A stretch of DNA of 64,000 nucleotides from Methylococcaceae bacterium (lineage in GTDB: Bacteria > Pseudomonadota > Gammaproteobacteria > Methylococcales > Methylomonadaceae), in assembly GCA_016715325.1 (NCBI GenBank), contig JADKAL010000014.1, forward strand, positions 858,683-922,682, in the 5' to 3' direction. This document shows, one piece after another, positions 15,737 through 25,986 of this stretch. The notes under the pieces were generated by a model. The model had not been told where the DNA came from. It saw only the letters and a program-made list of their open reading frames with translations, and did not search any database. The position numbers and the translations under genes are program-made. Position 1 is the first letter of the stretch, and each line of letters begins with the position of its first letter.

Positions 15737-17189
15737 AGTAATGATCCGCCGTCTGGAAACAGGCATACCTGGCATGGATAACCTGTTGGGCGGTGGATTG
15801 CCGGAATTTTCGTTTAACCTAATCGCGGGTTCGCCAGGCAGTGGAAAAACCACGCTCGCTCACCAGATAATGTTCTCGCTGGCAAACCCAGATTATCGCG
15901 CCCTGTTCTTCACAGTGCTCGGGGAGCCTGCTTTAAAAATGCTGCGCTACCAACAGCAATTTTCTTTTTTTGATATCGACAAAGTCAATGAATCGATCCG
16001 CTTCGTCAACCTGTCGGCAGACTTGATGGAAAGAAACTTTGACGGAGTTTTGTCACGTATAATCGAAGAAGTTCAGGCCTTCAGCCCCAGCTTGGTCTTT
16101 GTGGATTCGTTTCGATCTGTAATGCAGGCAGCGGTATCGGAGGAACAGGGGGTAGCCACCCTACAAAACTTCGTACAGCAACTGGGTTTGCAGATGACTA
16201 GTTGGCAGGCCACCACGTTCCTGATCGGAGAATATTTAACACCAGAGTCAGAGACAAACCCGGTTTTTACGGTCGCGGATGGTATTCTTTGGCTTTCGCA
16301 AAACGTGTACCACAATTCAATGGTGCGTAAGATACAGATTGTGAAAATGCGCGGCCAAGCCCAGTCACCCGGTTTGCATACGTTCCGTATCAATGATAAT
16401 GGGATTCAGGTCTTCACGCGTGCGATTGTTAAACAGGACTCCGCTGCTGCATTGACCACCAGGGAGGTTGTGAGTCACGATCGCCTATCGATGGGAATAC
16501 CGAACCTGGACGAGATGTTGGGCGGCGGCTTGCCAACGGGATATTCACTGCTTGTCGTGGGTCCATCCGGTTCCGGAAAAACAATTTTAGCAACTGAGTT
16601 TTTGTCGGAAGGTGCACGTCATAATGAGTCCGGTGTTATCGCTGTGTTTGAGAAGAGTCCGAGCCAATTGATCAGCGGTAAACTCAATGCGTTAGTCAAG
16701 TCTGGACAGGTCGGCATACTCGATTCGCATGGTTTGGACTTGTCTATCGACCAAACCTTGCATGATTTGATTGAAATGGTAGAACGAATGCAGGCAAAAC
16801 GCGTTGTCATAGATTCCTTATCGGGTTTTGAACTGGCATTAGCGCCTGAGTTTAGTGAGAATTTTCGGGGTTCGCTGTACAGAATGATTGCCGAATTGAC
16901 GAACAGAGGGCTGACGGTATTAATGACGTCTGAACTGGAAGACCGTTACACCGATTTGCGCTTTAGCCCTTTCGGGAGCGCTTTTCTCGCCGATGCCATA
17001 ATTGTGCAACGCTATATCGAAATCGCCGGACAATTCAATCGCGTCCTTTCTGTCGTTAAAGTCCGCGGCAGTGGGCATAGTAAAGACATTCGCTTGTTTG
17101 ATATCGGCGATAAAGGTATCGTCATTGGTAAAACCTTATCGGGCTATACCGGCATCCTATCGGATCGTCCCACATCAGCCCCGAGATAA
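15726..17189 (+). CDS. KaiC-like double RecA-fold ATPase
   Basis: 487 residues, two tandem KaiC domains. Walker A motifs are GSPGSGKTT (35-43) and GPSGSGKTI (279-287); each domain starts with the typical TGIPGMDNLLGGGLP / MGIPNLDEMLGGGLP. Walker B-like strands are SLVFVDS and RVVIDS. The paired catalytic glutamates of cyanobacterial KaiC (EE after the FTxxE strand) are altered to GE in the first domain and EK in the second, so kinase-phosphatase cycling may differ. No kaiA or kaiB is present. Position between an unknown helical protein and a GGDEF-EAL protein suggests a signalling module, not necessarily a clock. Confidence 0.9.
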   Translation: MNNKVMIRRLETGIPGMDNLLGGGLPEFSFNLIAGSPGSGKTTLAHQIMFSLANPDYRALFFTVLGEPALKMLRYQQQFSFFDIDKVNESIRFVNLSADLMERNFDGVLSRIIEEVQAFSPSLVFVDSFRSVMQAAVSEEQGVATLQNFVQQLGLQMTSWQATTFLIGEYLTPESETNPVFTVADGILWLSQNVYHNSMVRKIQIVKMRGQAQSPGLHTFRINDNGIQVFTRAIVKQDSAAALTTREVVSHDRLSMGIPNLDEMLGGGLPTGYSLLVVGPSGSGKTILATEFLSEGARHNESGVIAVFEKSPSQLISGKLNALVKSGQVGILDSHGLDLSIDQTLHDLIEMVERMQAKRVVIDSLSGFELALAPEFSENFRGSLYRMIAELTNRGLTVLMTSELEDRYTDLRFSPFGSAFLADAIIVQRYIEIAGQFNRVLSVVKVRGSGHSKDIRLFDIGDKGIVIGKTLSGYTGILSDRPTSAPR

Positions 17190-17198
17190 AACAGCTAA

Positions 17199-19013
17199 AT
17201 GCCCATCAACACCGATAAAGATAATACCGCTGCAAGCTCTAATAAGTCGGATGCTTCGGTAGCGCCAGTCAAGCCGTTAATGAATCAGGAAAACGCTTTG
17301 ATGGAAGATAAACCCTCAGTCTTAAACCGCGAGGAGTCAGTCTCTTTTCGGGAAGAGGCGATACTGCTTCGTGAACATGCCGCCGATATCCGTGAAAAAA
17401 CAGTTAATGATCGCGAAGACAGTGTTGACGACCGTGATGAAAATAGCTCTACAGTCCGAGATGGCGTTGCAAATATCCGTGAAGATACTGCGGATGCCCG
17501 GGAAGATGCAGCCGACAAACGTGAAGAGAGTATTTTTATGCGAGAGTCTCATGCTGACTTGCGTGAAAAAGAAATCCTCGCGGAAGAGACCCTAAAGGCA
17601 GCGTCTAATCATCTCATTATTATGCTACAACAAGCGAATGCGCATTTGGTGACTGTTTCAATTGAAGCACAGAAAATGGCTGAGCAAGTAAAAGTGGCCA
17701 AAGAACAACTCGCTTATTTGGCGCATCACGATGTACTAACCGATTTGCCGAACAGGATATTACTCCTTGACCGGCTCAATTCCGCAATTGAATTAGCGGG
17801 CCGCAAGGGCTGGCAACTTGCGTTAATGTTTATGGACTTGGATCGGTTCAAACACATCAATGATTCCTTGGGGCATATCGTTGGCGACAAACTGTTGCAG
17901 TCGGTTGCTAAACGTCTGTTAGGGTGTGCGCGTCATTCCGATACAATCAGTCGGCAGGGTGGCGATGAATTCGTGGTACTGCTGCCGGTGATCGAGCATA
18001 CTGAAGATGCGGCGCAGTGTGCGCAAAAGTTGATCGCGGCGCTGAAATTGCCGCATCATATCAATGGTCACGATATCCATGTGAACGTTAGTATCGGTAT
18101 TAGCATCTACCCGGACGATGGCCAGGATGCGGAAACCTTGATGAAAAATGCGGATACCGCCATGTTCTGCGCCAAGGAAAACAAACGTAATAAATTCAAA
18201 TTCTTTGAGCCGGATATGAATGCCCGCGCCGTTCAGCGGCATTCCATCGAAGCCAGCCTGCACTTTGCTTTGGAGCGGCAGGAGTTTGTGTTGTATTACC
18301 AGCCGAAAATAGATCTGAGCAGCGGCATGATTGTCGGCGTCGAAGCGCTTATTCGCTGGCAGCATCCGGAACGGGGATTGATGCCTCCTAAACAGTTCAT
18401 CGCGATTGCCGAAGACTGCGGCCTGATTTTGCCGATAGGCCGCTGGGTGTTACGCGAAGCTTGTATTCAGGCCCAGGCTTGGCACCAAGCCGGTTTACCA
18501 AGGATTACCATTTCAGTGAACACGTCTGCACTGGAATTCCATGATATCGATTTTATTAAAAATTTACGCGTAATCCTGAAAGAAACAGGCTTGGAACCCT
18601 GCTGTTTGGAGCTTGAACTGACCGAAAATGTCCTGATGCAAGATGCTGAATTTGCCGAGCCTGTGTTAAATTCACTTTCTGAGTTAGGCATCAAGCTTGC
18701 CATAGACGACTTCGGTATCGGTTATTCAAGCCTGAGTTATCTTAAGCAGTTTCCGATTAATACCTTGAAGATCGACCAATCGTTCGTCCATAAGATGATG
18801 GGTAATCCAAACGATGCAAGTATCGTCAGTGCCGTCATAAATCTGGGAAAAACCCTTAAGCTCAGAGTGATTGCAGAAGGTGTTGAAACGTCAGAGCAGC
18901 AAGCGTTTTTGGTTGCTCAACATTGCGACGAAGCGCAAGGTTATTATTTAGGTCGGCCTATGGAAGCGGAATCGTTTGCTACTTTGCTGCAATCCGGTAT
19001 ATCAAACTCATAA
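17199..19013 (+). CDS. GGDEF-EAL protein with Arg-Glu heptad repeats
   Basis: 604 residues. Residues 45-130 are about eleven 7-residue repeats of the form R-E/D-x5 (for example REHAADI, REKTVND, REDSVDD, REDTADA, REDAADK), a highly charged rod or coiled coil. Then a GGDEF domain (GGDEF at 254-258, intact diguanylate cyclase signature) and an EAL domain (VEALIRW, EAL at 382-384; ELTENVLMQD, DDFGIGYSS, intact catalytic motifs). It should make and/or break cyclic di-GMP. No membrane segment. It follows the KaiC-like gene by nine bases, so the ATPase may control second-messenger output through the charged N-terminus. Confidence 0.93.
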   Translation: MPINTDKDNTAASSNKSDASVAPVKPLMNQENALMEDKPSVLNREESVSFREEAILLREHAADIREKTVNDREDSVDDRDENSSTVRDGVANIREDTADAREDAADKREESIFMRESHADLREKEILAEETLKAASNHLIIMLQQANAHLVTVSIEAQKMAEQVKVAKEQLAYLAHHDVLTDLPNRILLLDRLNSAIELAGRKGWQLALMFMDLDRFKHINDSLGHIVGDKLLQSVAKRLLGCARHSDTISRQGGDEFVVLLPVIEHTEDAAQCAQKLIAALKLPHHINGHDIHVNVSIGISIYPDDGQDAETLMKNADTAMFCAKENKRNKFKFFEPDMNARAVQRHSIEASLHFALERQEFVLYYQPKIDLSSGMIVGVEALIRWQHPERGLMPPKQFIAIAEDCGLILPIGRWVLREACIQAQAWHQAGLPRITISVNTSALEFHDIDFIKNLRVILKETGLEPCCLELELTENVLMQDAEFAEPVLNSLSELGIKLAIDDFGIGYSSLSYLKQFPINTLKIDQSFVHKMMGNPNDASIVSAVINLGKTLKLRVIAEGVETSEQQAFLVAQHCDEAQGYYLGRPMEAESFATLLQSGISNS

Positions 19014-19017
19014 AATA

Positions 19018-19037
19018 GTTTGTTAAATCTAACAAAA
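19018..19037. terminator. Possible bidirectional terminator hairpin
   Basis: TTTGTTA-AATC-TAACAAA, a perfect 7-bp A/T-rich stem between the convergent GGDEF-EAL and mtfA genes. Weak without GC pairs, but correctly placed. Confidence 0.3.
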
Positions 19038-19065
19038 CGACATCAAACAAAAAAATATTTGCAGT

Positions 19066-19848
19066 CTAATTTAACGCTGGAAAGCTCCGCAATAGTGGAT
19101 CCTGTCGGTAATAAAGCGTTAATTGATGATAGACGTCAGGAAAGTGACTATGCAGAATATCCGGTGAACAGAAAAAATATTCACTGATAACCGCAAAAAA
19201 CTCCGCTGGACTGCTCGCTGCATAAGGATTAATACATACACGACGGTGATTTTCGACTCGCGCTTCCAATAATTCATAAGCCAACTTCAGTGCTGTTGTC
19301 CAATCTGGTATAGCCATACCCTGATGCAAAGGCGGAAAACCGTCGGCATATCCATTTAACATATCCAGTTTATGGGCAATTTCATGTATCACGACATTGC
19401 GGCCAGGCTGTTCCCCCTGACTATCCTTCTCAACATCGTCCCACGACAAGATAAGCGGCCCGCGCGACCAGGATTCGCCAATCAACGCTCGAACCTGATG
19501 ATGAACAACGCCAGCATCATCCATTTCGTCCCTGCATATCCGAAAAGCACCTGGATAGACGATGATGTCAATCCAACCGGATAAACAAGCAATACCTAAT
19601 CTAAGTACCGGTAGGCAGGCTTGTGTGGCGATCAGTAGGCACATAGCGTTGCTCAGCTGAAGCTCCTGTACTCCGACGAATCGTTTTTCATACAAAAAAA
19701 GTGTGGCCAGTTCACGTAAGTGAGCTTTTTCAACCGCAGTCATTCCCTGTAAAACAGCTAACGTTTCTGTAACTTCTGCCCAAAGTTCATGCGCAATACC
19801 ATGTCGATGCATTATGTAGCGAATATAAGCACGTTTGAAAATATTCAT
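19066..19848 (-). CDS. mtfA: MtfA-type zinc peptidase (M90)
   Basis: 260 residues, close to E. coli MtfA (265). HEIAHKLDM at 155-163 gives the HExxH zinc site; NGYADGFPPLH and the later SSPAEFFAVISEYFF supply the remaining conserved region with the third ligand Glu. Central hydrophobic strands (GWIDIIVYPGAF) match the family. MtfA is a cytosolic aminopeptidase that binds Mlc and so affects glucose uptake in enterobacteria; here only peptidase activity can be assumed. Single gene, convergent to the c-di-GMP operon. Confidence 0.9.
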   Translation of the reverse strand: MNIFKRAYIRYIMHRHGIAHELWAEVTETLAVLQGMTAVEKAHLRELATLFLYEKRFVGVQELQLSNAMCLLIATQACLPVLRLGIACLSGWIDIIVYPGAFRICRDEMDDAGVVHHQVRALIGESWSRGPLILSWDDVEKDSQGEQPGRNVVIHEIAHKLDMLNGYADGFPPLHQGMAIPDWTTALKLAYELLEARVENHRRVCINPYAASSPAEFFAVISEYFFCSPDILHSHFPDVYHQLTLYYRQDPLLRSFPALN

Positions 19849-20031
19849 CGAAAAATCGGCAATTTATCATCCAAAGTGAAATGCACCAGAAGATTGGATG
19901 GATGTAAGTATTTCATACTTCATCGAAAATCCAACAGGGATTTTGCCGCTAAGTTTTGAATTTAATTGCGACAGATAGTGTCAAAAAAGGCGGCAGAAGT
20001 ATTTTATTTTTTTAAGATGAGGAGATAAGCG

Positions 20032-20250
20032 ATGGCCACAGAAATTGACTTGCTGAAGGAAGACATTCCGAGGCTGGAAAAAAAGTTTGGAAGAGATAAT
20101 CCATTCGTAAAACTATTGAAATCACAATTGGATTTTTTACAAAATCAAAATGTATCTCAAGAACAAAGAGAAGAAAGTTATTCGGGGTTCGTAGGTTTTA
20201 TAAAATCTAAAATCGACAAAAGAAAGGTTACATCGAACAAGCTACATTAA
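20032..20250 (+). CDS. Small charged hypothetical protein
   Basis: 72 residues with a strong GAGGAG ribosome site. Two amphipathic helices (LLKEDIPRLEKKFGRDNPFVKLLKSQL and REESYSGFVGFIKSKIDKRK), no signal or membrane span. Family not recognised. Faces the cold-shock gene convergently; between the two stops is a perfect 8-bp inverted repeat. Confidence 0.55.
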   Translation: MATEIDLLKEDIPRLEKKFGRDNPFVKLLKSQLDFLQNQNVSQEQREESYSGFVGFIKSKIDKRKVTSNKLH

Positions 20251-20307
20251 ATGTTGCGGCGGAGGGTGTTTTTTAAAATCCGCATCTAAGAAAGAGATTA
20301 CGGAGTG

Positions 20308-20336
20308 GGTGGGGTTATAATTTACGAGACCCCACC
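20308..20336. terminator. Inverted repeat between convergent genes
   Basis: GGTGGGGT and ACCCCACC, perfect 8-bp GC-rich stem with a 13-base loop, 12 bases past the cold-shock stop. No T run on either strand, so factor-independent termination is uncertain. Confidence 0.4.
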
Positions 20337-20347
20337 TAAACGATAAA

Positions 20348-20563
20348 TTAAATAATGACGCTTACATTTTCAGCCTGAGGACCTTTAGGACCTTGAGCGA
20401 CACTGAATTGTACGTTTTGACCTTCATCAAGGGATTTGTAGCCGCCTGAATTTGAGATGTTTTTAAAGTGAACGAACACATCGGGTCCTGATTTTTGTTC
20501 AATAAAGCCGAAGCCTTTCTCAGAGTTAAACCATTTAACGATGCCGGTAGTTATTGTAGACAT
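20348..20563 (-). CDS. Cold-shock protein (CspA family)
   Basis: 71 residues, standard length. RNA-binding motifs RNP1 (KGFGFIEQ) and RNP2 (VFVHFKNI) are intact, with [14 protein letters not shown] start and [11 protein letters not shown] end. An RNA chaperone binding single-stranded nucleic acid. Slightly more acidic than canonical CspA. The 270 bases upstream on the minus strand contain no gene, leaving room for the long regulatory leader common to csp genes. Confidence 0.95.
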   Translation of the reverse strand: MSTITTGIVKWFNSEKGFGFIEQKSGPDVFVHFKNISNSGGYKSLDEGQNVQFSVAQGPKGPQAENVSVII

Positions 20564-20839
20564 TGTGAGTCCTATAGAAAATTGAGTAGTAAGCCTTAAA
20601 AAGGCGGTTAAGCTGGTAAATTTTGAAATTACTAAATGAAAAACAGGACGAGAAACTACAGGAGCGACATCGAAATGGTAAACAGAAGGTAAATCTTATT
20701 TTGAAGCTGGATGCAGTATGGGCTTCAACACTGGTTAATGTCAAGATGTAATTTCAAACAATGCATATATAAAAAACCATCAAAGCGGATTTCCAATTCA
20801 CAATGGGCATGTAATGGCCAACTAAAACCGAACACTTTT

Positions 20840-21740
20840 TTAGAGAGCCTTCCTATAAAAATCCCGCTCATATTGCAACGGGGATTGATAGCCTAACTTT
20901 GAATTCGAACGCCGACCATTGTAAAAGGCCAAATAATCAATAATACTGAGATTGGCTGATGTTTTAGTCCTAAATTCCTCATAATTCAGCTGTTCGTGTT
21001 TAAGGCTGCGGAAAAACCGTTCCGTCGGGCTATTGTACCCAAGGGGCAGACTCCCCCAGCAATCACCTTTACGACTCATGCTCTGTTCCATTTTCATGAT
21101 AGACAAATGCCTACGGTATTCATGGCTGGTATATTGGCTGCCGCGATCTGAATGATGGAGCAAACCAGGTTTCGGTAAGCTGCGCCAAAAGGCCATTTGT
21201 AACGCACTGACACATATCGAAGTCCGCATGTGATCAGCGACCGCCCAACCCACCACTTGCCGGGAAAACAAATCAATAACAACGGCCAAATACGACCAAA
21301 GGAAGTCCCTTTAGGGGAAGCCAACCTTCGAGCGTCCAGATGTAGGTGATATCCGTTGTCCAGACTTGATTAGGGGCTTTCGCCTCAAATTGCCGATCCA
21401 GGCTGTTGGGCAATATTGCCTCGTTATGGTTGCTGTCCGTTGTCACTTTAAAACGCTTGGGATAGCGTGCCTTCAAGCCCAGCCTGACCATTAAATAGCG
21501 CACTTGGTAGTGCCCTGATTTCATGCCTGCCTTACCTTTATGCCCTTTGGGTGCAATTCATTGGATAGTCGCCGGTAACCATAGGTTTGCTTATGATCAT
21601 CGAAAAGCTGCCTAGCCTTGGCCTCAAGCGATTCTCTTTACCGAGTTTTATCAGTATCTTCTGGTTTCTTTGCCCACGCATAAATGACACTGGGACTCAC
21701 ACCTCCATCACGCGGCATAATACGGTAACTGGATAAATCT
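20840..21740 (-). pseudogene. IS3 transposase orfB, frameshifted
   Basis: Integrase-core transposase in at least three frames: QTYGYRRLSNELHPKG near 21580, then MKSGHYQVRYLMVRLGLKAR ... VWTTDITYI (first Asp), then [16 protein letters not shown] (second Asp) and SPTERFFRSLKHEQL (Glu), ending YQSPLQYERDFYRKAL. The DDE residues survive, but frame breaks near 21530 and 21300 and a stop near 21640 prevent translation as one protein. Confidence 0.85.
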
Positions 21741-21780
21741 TCTGTTGCTCACGAATAAACCCGTGTTTTATTCGACTTCC

Positions 21781-21813
21781 TTGGCGAAGCCTGTCCTGAG
21801 CGAAGCCGAAGGG
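21781..21813. repeat. REP-like insertion inside IS3
   Basis: CGAAGCCTGTCCTGAGCGAA with flanking GGC/GCC bases, the wording of widespread REP elements, placed between orfA and orfB where IS3 elements normally have overlapping genes. Confidence 0.5.
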
Positions 21814-21854
21814 AAGACTGCGGCCTTTTTTAATATTTCGCGCTCCATGCGAAG

Positions 21855-22103
21855 CTACTCGTTATCCCGCCGAAACCAGGTCAATTCGCTGTGTTCTGTC
21901 AGGTTCAAGGTTGCTTTCTTTGTTGCAGACGTCGCTGTAGGGGCTCTTTCCACCCTAGACCAACGTCCTATTACGCTTAAGGAAACACCTAAGCTATCCG
22001 CTGCTTGTTGGTGGGTATAACCCTTTTCGTTCACTAACTTTGCAGCATCTTGTTTAAATTCTAATGTTAATTTAGGATTGGATCGTTTTATTTGATTGTT
22101 CAT
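21855..22103 (-). CDS. IS3 transposase orfA
   Basis: 82 residues from ATG 22103 (an upstream in-frame start exists at 22121). Helix-turn-helix DNA-binding subunit: LTLEFKQDAAKLVNEKGYTHQQAADSLGVSLSVIGRW. Normally makes OrfAB by frameshifting; here the partner frame is destroyed, so the element cannot move on its own. Confidence 0.8.
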   Translation of the reverse strand: MNNQIKRSNPKLTLEFKQDAAKLVNEKGYTHQQAADSLGVSLSVIGRWSRVERAPTATSATKKATLNLTEHSELTWFRRDNE

Positions 22104-22253
22104 GGTCACCTCTAATGACATTATAAATCTGCCTCTAGAAGTGTCCTGTTTAATTAAACCATTTCATTAAAGCCATGAGCCTCAATGCATTCATTAGGCT
22201 TGAGTTTATACTTTAAATGGCCGCTAAGGGTTCGATTAATATTAGGCGTTGAA

Positions 22254-22280
22254 TTGACAATTGGTTGAATTGTTTATAAT
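22254..22280 (+). promoter_or_regulatory. Sigma70-like promoter of the M4 protease
   Basis: Perfect TTGACA (22254-22259) and perfect TATAAT (22275-22280) separated by only 15 bases instead of 17. It lies 111 bases before the protease start. Confidence 0.45.
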
Positions 22281-22390
22281 GTTTAGGCTTTAATAGATCT
22301 ACGTTGTTTGGAAGGACCTAAACCGATAGGCCGTATACGAGTCGGATAAGTTCCGATAAAAAATAAGAATAACTCCCAAGGAGATCTTTT

Positions 22391-25300
22391 ATGAAACAGC
22401 TTCCTTCCTTCAAAAGCGTCTTGCTTTTTGTCTCTGTCACATGGCTTATCACAATTTCCGCTTGGGCAAATGCCCAAGCCAAACCTAGAGCCCTCGTCCG
22501 GCAAGCAATACAGAGAATGGAGGCGGCCTCAGGAGCAGGATTAAAAGTTCCGAATCCCCCGTAACCGGTCTTACTACCTTTTTAGCGGCAAGTTCCGGCA
22601 AAGCGATTCCAATAGCTCTACCGAAAAACGCATCTGCAGAAAACAAAGGCCGCCAGTTTATCGGCGCTTACGGCGCAGCTTTCGGCATTAACACCCAGGA
22701 CCAGCTTCTCCTGGAACGCGTCCAAAAACAAGATGCTGTTGGCCTAGAGCATGTGCGTTTTCAGCAAGTTCACCAAGGAATACCGGTAAGGGGCGGTGAA
22801 ATTATCGTGCATTTGCGTGGCGCAAGCGCGACAGCTGTCACCGCCAAGACGTTGCCCGATATCGACAAAGTCGACACGGTTCCAGTCGTAACCCCAGTAC
22901 AAGCACTGGATGTCGCCAAAGAAGTGCTTGCCAAAGAACTTCATGTGACCGATGCCACCTTAAGCAAACCTAGATTGGAGATTTTTAACGAAGGTCTCCT
23001 GTCAAACAGGCAAACCCCGACCTTTTTAGCTTGGTTTATCGAAGCAACAAAGCCCGATGTCCGTGAATATATCTGGATCGACGCCAAACGTGGCGCGGTA
23101 CTGTTGCATTTCAGCATGATTACAGATGCGAAATCCCGAAAAATTTACGACACCAATAGCACTAATGTTTTACCCGGAACACTGGTTCGCAATGAAGGGG
23201 GAGCTGCAACAGCCGATAGCGATGTAAACGGTGCCTATGTTTATTCAGGCGACACCTACGATTACTATTTCAATCAACACGGGCGCGACAGCTACGACGG
23301 TCTCGGTAGTACGATTATCTCTACAGTGGATTTCTGTGATCCTGCTAGACCTTGTCCCTATCAGAATGCCTTCTGGAACGGGGCGCAAATGGTCTACGGC
23401 GTCGGCTTTTCACAGGCGGACGACGTGGTGGCCCATGAACTGACGCATGCGGTAACGGAAAGGTCCGCCCGGTTAATCTATTTCATGCAATCGGGTGCCT
23501 TGAATGAATCCTTTTCCGATATTTTTGGCGAAACGGTGGATCTTTCCAATACGGGCGGCACCGATACCGCTGCCGTTCGTTGGCTGGCAGGAGAAAATCT
23601 TCCCGGTGGAGCTATTCGTAGCATGAAGGATCCCACTTTGTTCGGTCATCCCGGCAAGGTAAGCGATCCTCAATACCATTGCAATGATACCTTTGGTGAA
23701 GCAAACGACAATGGCGGGGTTCATAGCAATAGCGGCGTACCCAATCACGCTTATGCTTTGATGGTTGACGGCGGTACGTATAATGGGCAAACCGTGATCG
23801 GGATTGGATTGACCAAGGCGGGCAAAATCCAATATCGCGCTTTGACCTCTTACTTGGTTTCAACTTCCGATTTTCAAGCCGACTACACGGCCTTGCAACA
23901 GGCTTGTAGCGACCTTATCGGCACGGCGGGTATTACGGTCGGCGATTGTTCGCAAGTGAAAAAAGCACTGGATGCCGTTGAGATGAATATAACAACCTGT
24001 TCGCCTCCGGATATACCGGCATTCTGTCCAGCCGGACAAGGACCAACTGATGTATTCGCCGACGATTTGGAAAATAATGCGTCTGGTAAATGGCTCAACT
24101 CTTTCCTTAGTAACGGTATCAATCATTGGTCGGGCTGTGATGGTGTGCCGAATATTTATTGTCCTGGTTTTACCGCCAGCGGACGGTACTCATTTTGGGG
24201 TTCTGACAGCGGCAGAGCCGGCGACTCGAAGGTACTGATGAGTAGCCCTGTTGCGCTTCCTGCAGGAAGCCGTCTACAGTTCAATCATTTCTACAGTTTT
24301 GGAAACGATGGCACAACATTTTTCGACGGTGGTGTCATTGAATACTCCCTTAATGGTCTGAGAGGAAATTGGATTGATGCCGGCTCCTTGATTAATGCGG
24401 GTGCTGTTTATGGTGGGATCATTAACGGTGCCGGTAATCCGCTCAAATCCCGGAATGCCTTTGTCGGTGATAGTTTAGGTTATACGGCTTCGCAGTTGGA
24501 TCTTAGCAGTTTATCCGGGAATAATGTGCTTTTCCGTTTTCGGATGGGTACCGGACTTGTTGGCTCTGATACCGGATGGTTTGTCGACGATGTCCGAATT
24601 TATACCTGTAGCCCTATCAACATAAATATTTCCGATGTGAGCCAAGTCGAGACCAGATTAGTAACGACGGAATTCACGTTTACCGTGACGTTGGACAAAC
24701 CTGCCAGCACCACGGTGACGGTTGATTATGCGACTACCGATGGCTCAGCGCGGATTAGTGACTATGTCGCCGCAACCGGCAAGGTGATCTTCGCTCCTGG
24801 CGAAACGAGCAAGACCGTCGTGGTCAATGTTTTTGGCGATGTAGCTATCGAACCAAACGAAACATTCGTTATTAACTTAAGCAATGCCGCAGGCGCAACG
24901 ATTAACGACGGCCAAGCTATTGGAACTATCCTCAATGATGATTTTGTGGCTTGGAGCGGCAGGGACTTCGAGAGCGATTTAAAAGCTGAACTTGCCGTAT
25001 GGAGGCCAGGTCTTAATGGCTGGCGAGCGCTTTATTCCAGTTCCGGCTATACCCAGCAGTTAACATTGAGCATAGGCGGGACGGGATCGATACCTGTGCT
25101 TGGCGACTTCGATGGCGACGCCAGAGCAGATGTTGCCGTGTGGTCTAGCAGCACGGGGCTATGGTTGGTTCTCAAATCAAGCAGCATTCTATATACAGAA
25201 ACAATGCAGAAGCTATGGGGCAGCCCTTCACAAGGCGACCTCCCTTTGCCGGGCGATTACGACGGCGACGGCATTACCGACATGGCGGTTTGGCGAGCTG

Positions 25301-25878
25301 GAACCGGCATCTGGTATGTATTGAAATCAAGCAGCAATTTCACAACCTCCTTTACCAAAAAACTGGGCAATCGGGCATTGCACGATGTTGCCGTGACGGG
25401 CGATTACGACTCGGACGGCATAACGGATTTCGCTGTATGGAATCCGGGTACAGGCATCTGGCAGATAGCAACATCAAGCAGCAGATTCACTCAGGTCACT
25501 AAAAAAAGATGGGGAAGCGGGATGCTGAAGGACATTCCCGTGCCGGGCGATTATGACGGCGACGGCACGACTGACCTTGCCGTGTGGCGACCTGAAACCG
25601 GAGAATGGCTGGTCTCGAATTCCGGCAGCAACTTTACGACTTCTTTTACCAAAGCGTGGGGCAGCGGGACAGCTAACGACATACCGGTACCGGGCGATTT
25701 CGACGGCGATAGAAAATTTGATCTGGCAACCTGGAATCTTGATTCCGGCATTTGGAATGTTTCCTTATCGAACGGCAATTTCACCAACACACTCACGAAA
25801 CAATTCGGCAATAAGGCACAGGGAGACGTGGTGTTGGTTGACCAATTGGCGATTTTGAGGCAGTTGAAACTTCAGTAA
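22391..25878 (+). CDS. Secreted M4 (thermolysin-like) metalloprotease, frameshifted
   Basis: AAGGAG precedes ATG 22391. The first 57 residues (signal peptide ending AWANAQA, start of propeptide) lie in one frame that stops at 22564; from 22561 the next frame runs unbroken to 25878. Adding one C to the C5 tract 22556-22560 joins them. Domains: FTP-type propeptide; M4 catalytic domain with HELTH at 23434 and GALNESFSD (third ligand Glu) and NGGVHSNSGVPNHAY; a MAM/lectin-like segment; a Calx-beta domain (VTVDYATTDGSARISDYVA); six FG-GAP-like repeats of about 50 residues (PGDYDGDGITDMAVWR). About 1,160 residues when joined, so a large secreted, calcium-dependent protease. Frameshift may be sequence error or phase variation. 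Confidence 0.88.
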
Positions 25879-25893
25879 AAACGTTCGAGGGTT

Positions 25894-25930
25894 AAACAGT
25901 CCGATCGATCATAAACATTTCAGACTGTTT
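25894..25930. terminator. Hairpin after the protease gene
   Basis: AAACAGTC and GACTGTTT, a perfect 8-bp inverted repeat with a 21-base loop, 16 bases after the stop. No strong T run follows. Confidence 0.35.
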
Positions 25931-25986
25931 CCCCACCAGGCAAAAACTAACTAACAATGAATAAATACTGTTTGAGGAGAATAACA

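Larger units (their letters stand above)
20824..22151 (-). mobile_element. IS3-family element, decayed
   Basis: About 1.33 kb. Ends form imperfect inverted repeats: AAAACCGAACACTTTTTTAGA at the left and AAACAGGACACTTCTAGAGG read inward from the right. Holds orfA (21855-22103) and a multiply frameshifted orfB (20840-21740). A fragment of a sibling copy is at 36942. A REP-like sequence is inserted between the two genes at 21781. Confidence 0.85.

Noticed and set aside
15726..17189. True circadian KaiC
   Set aside because: No kaiA/kaiB nearby and the catalytic glutamate pair is altered; called KaiC-like only.
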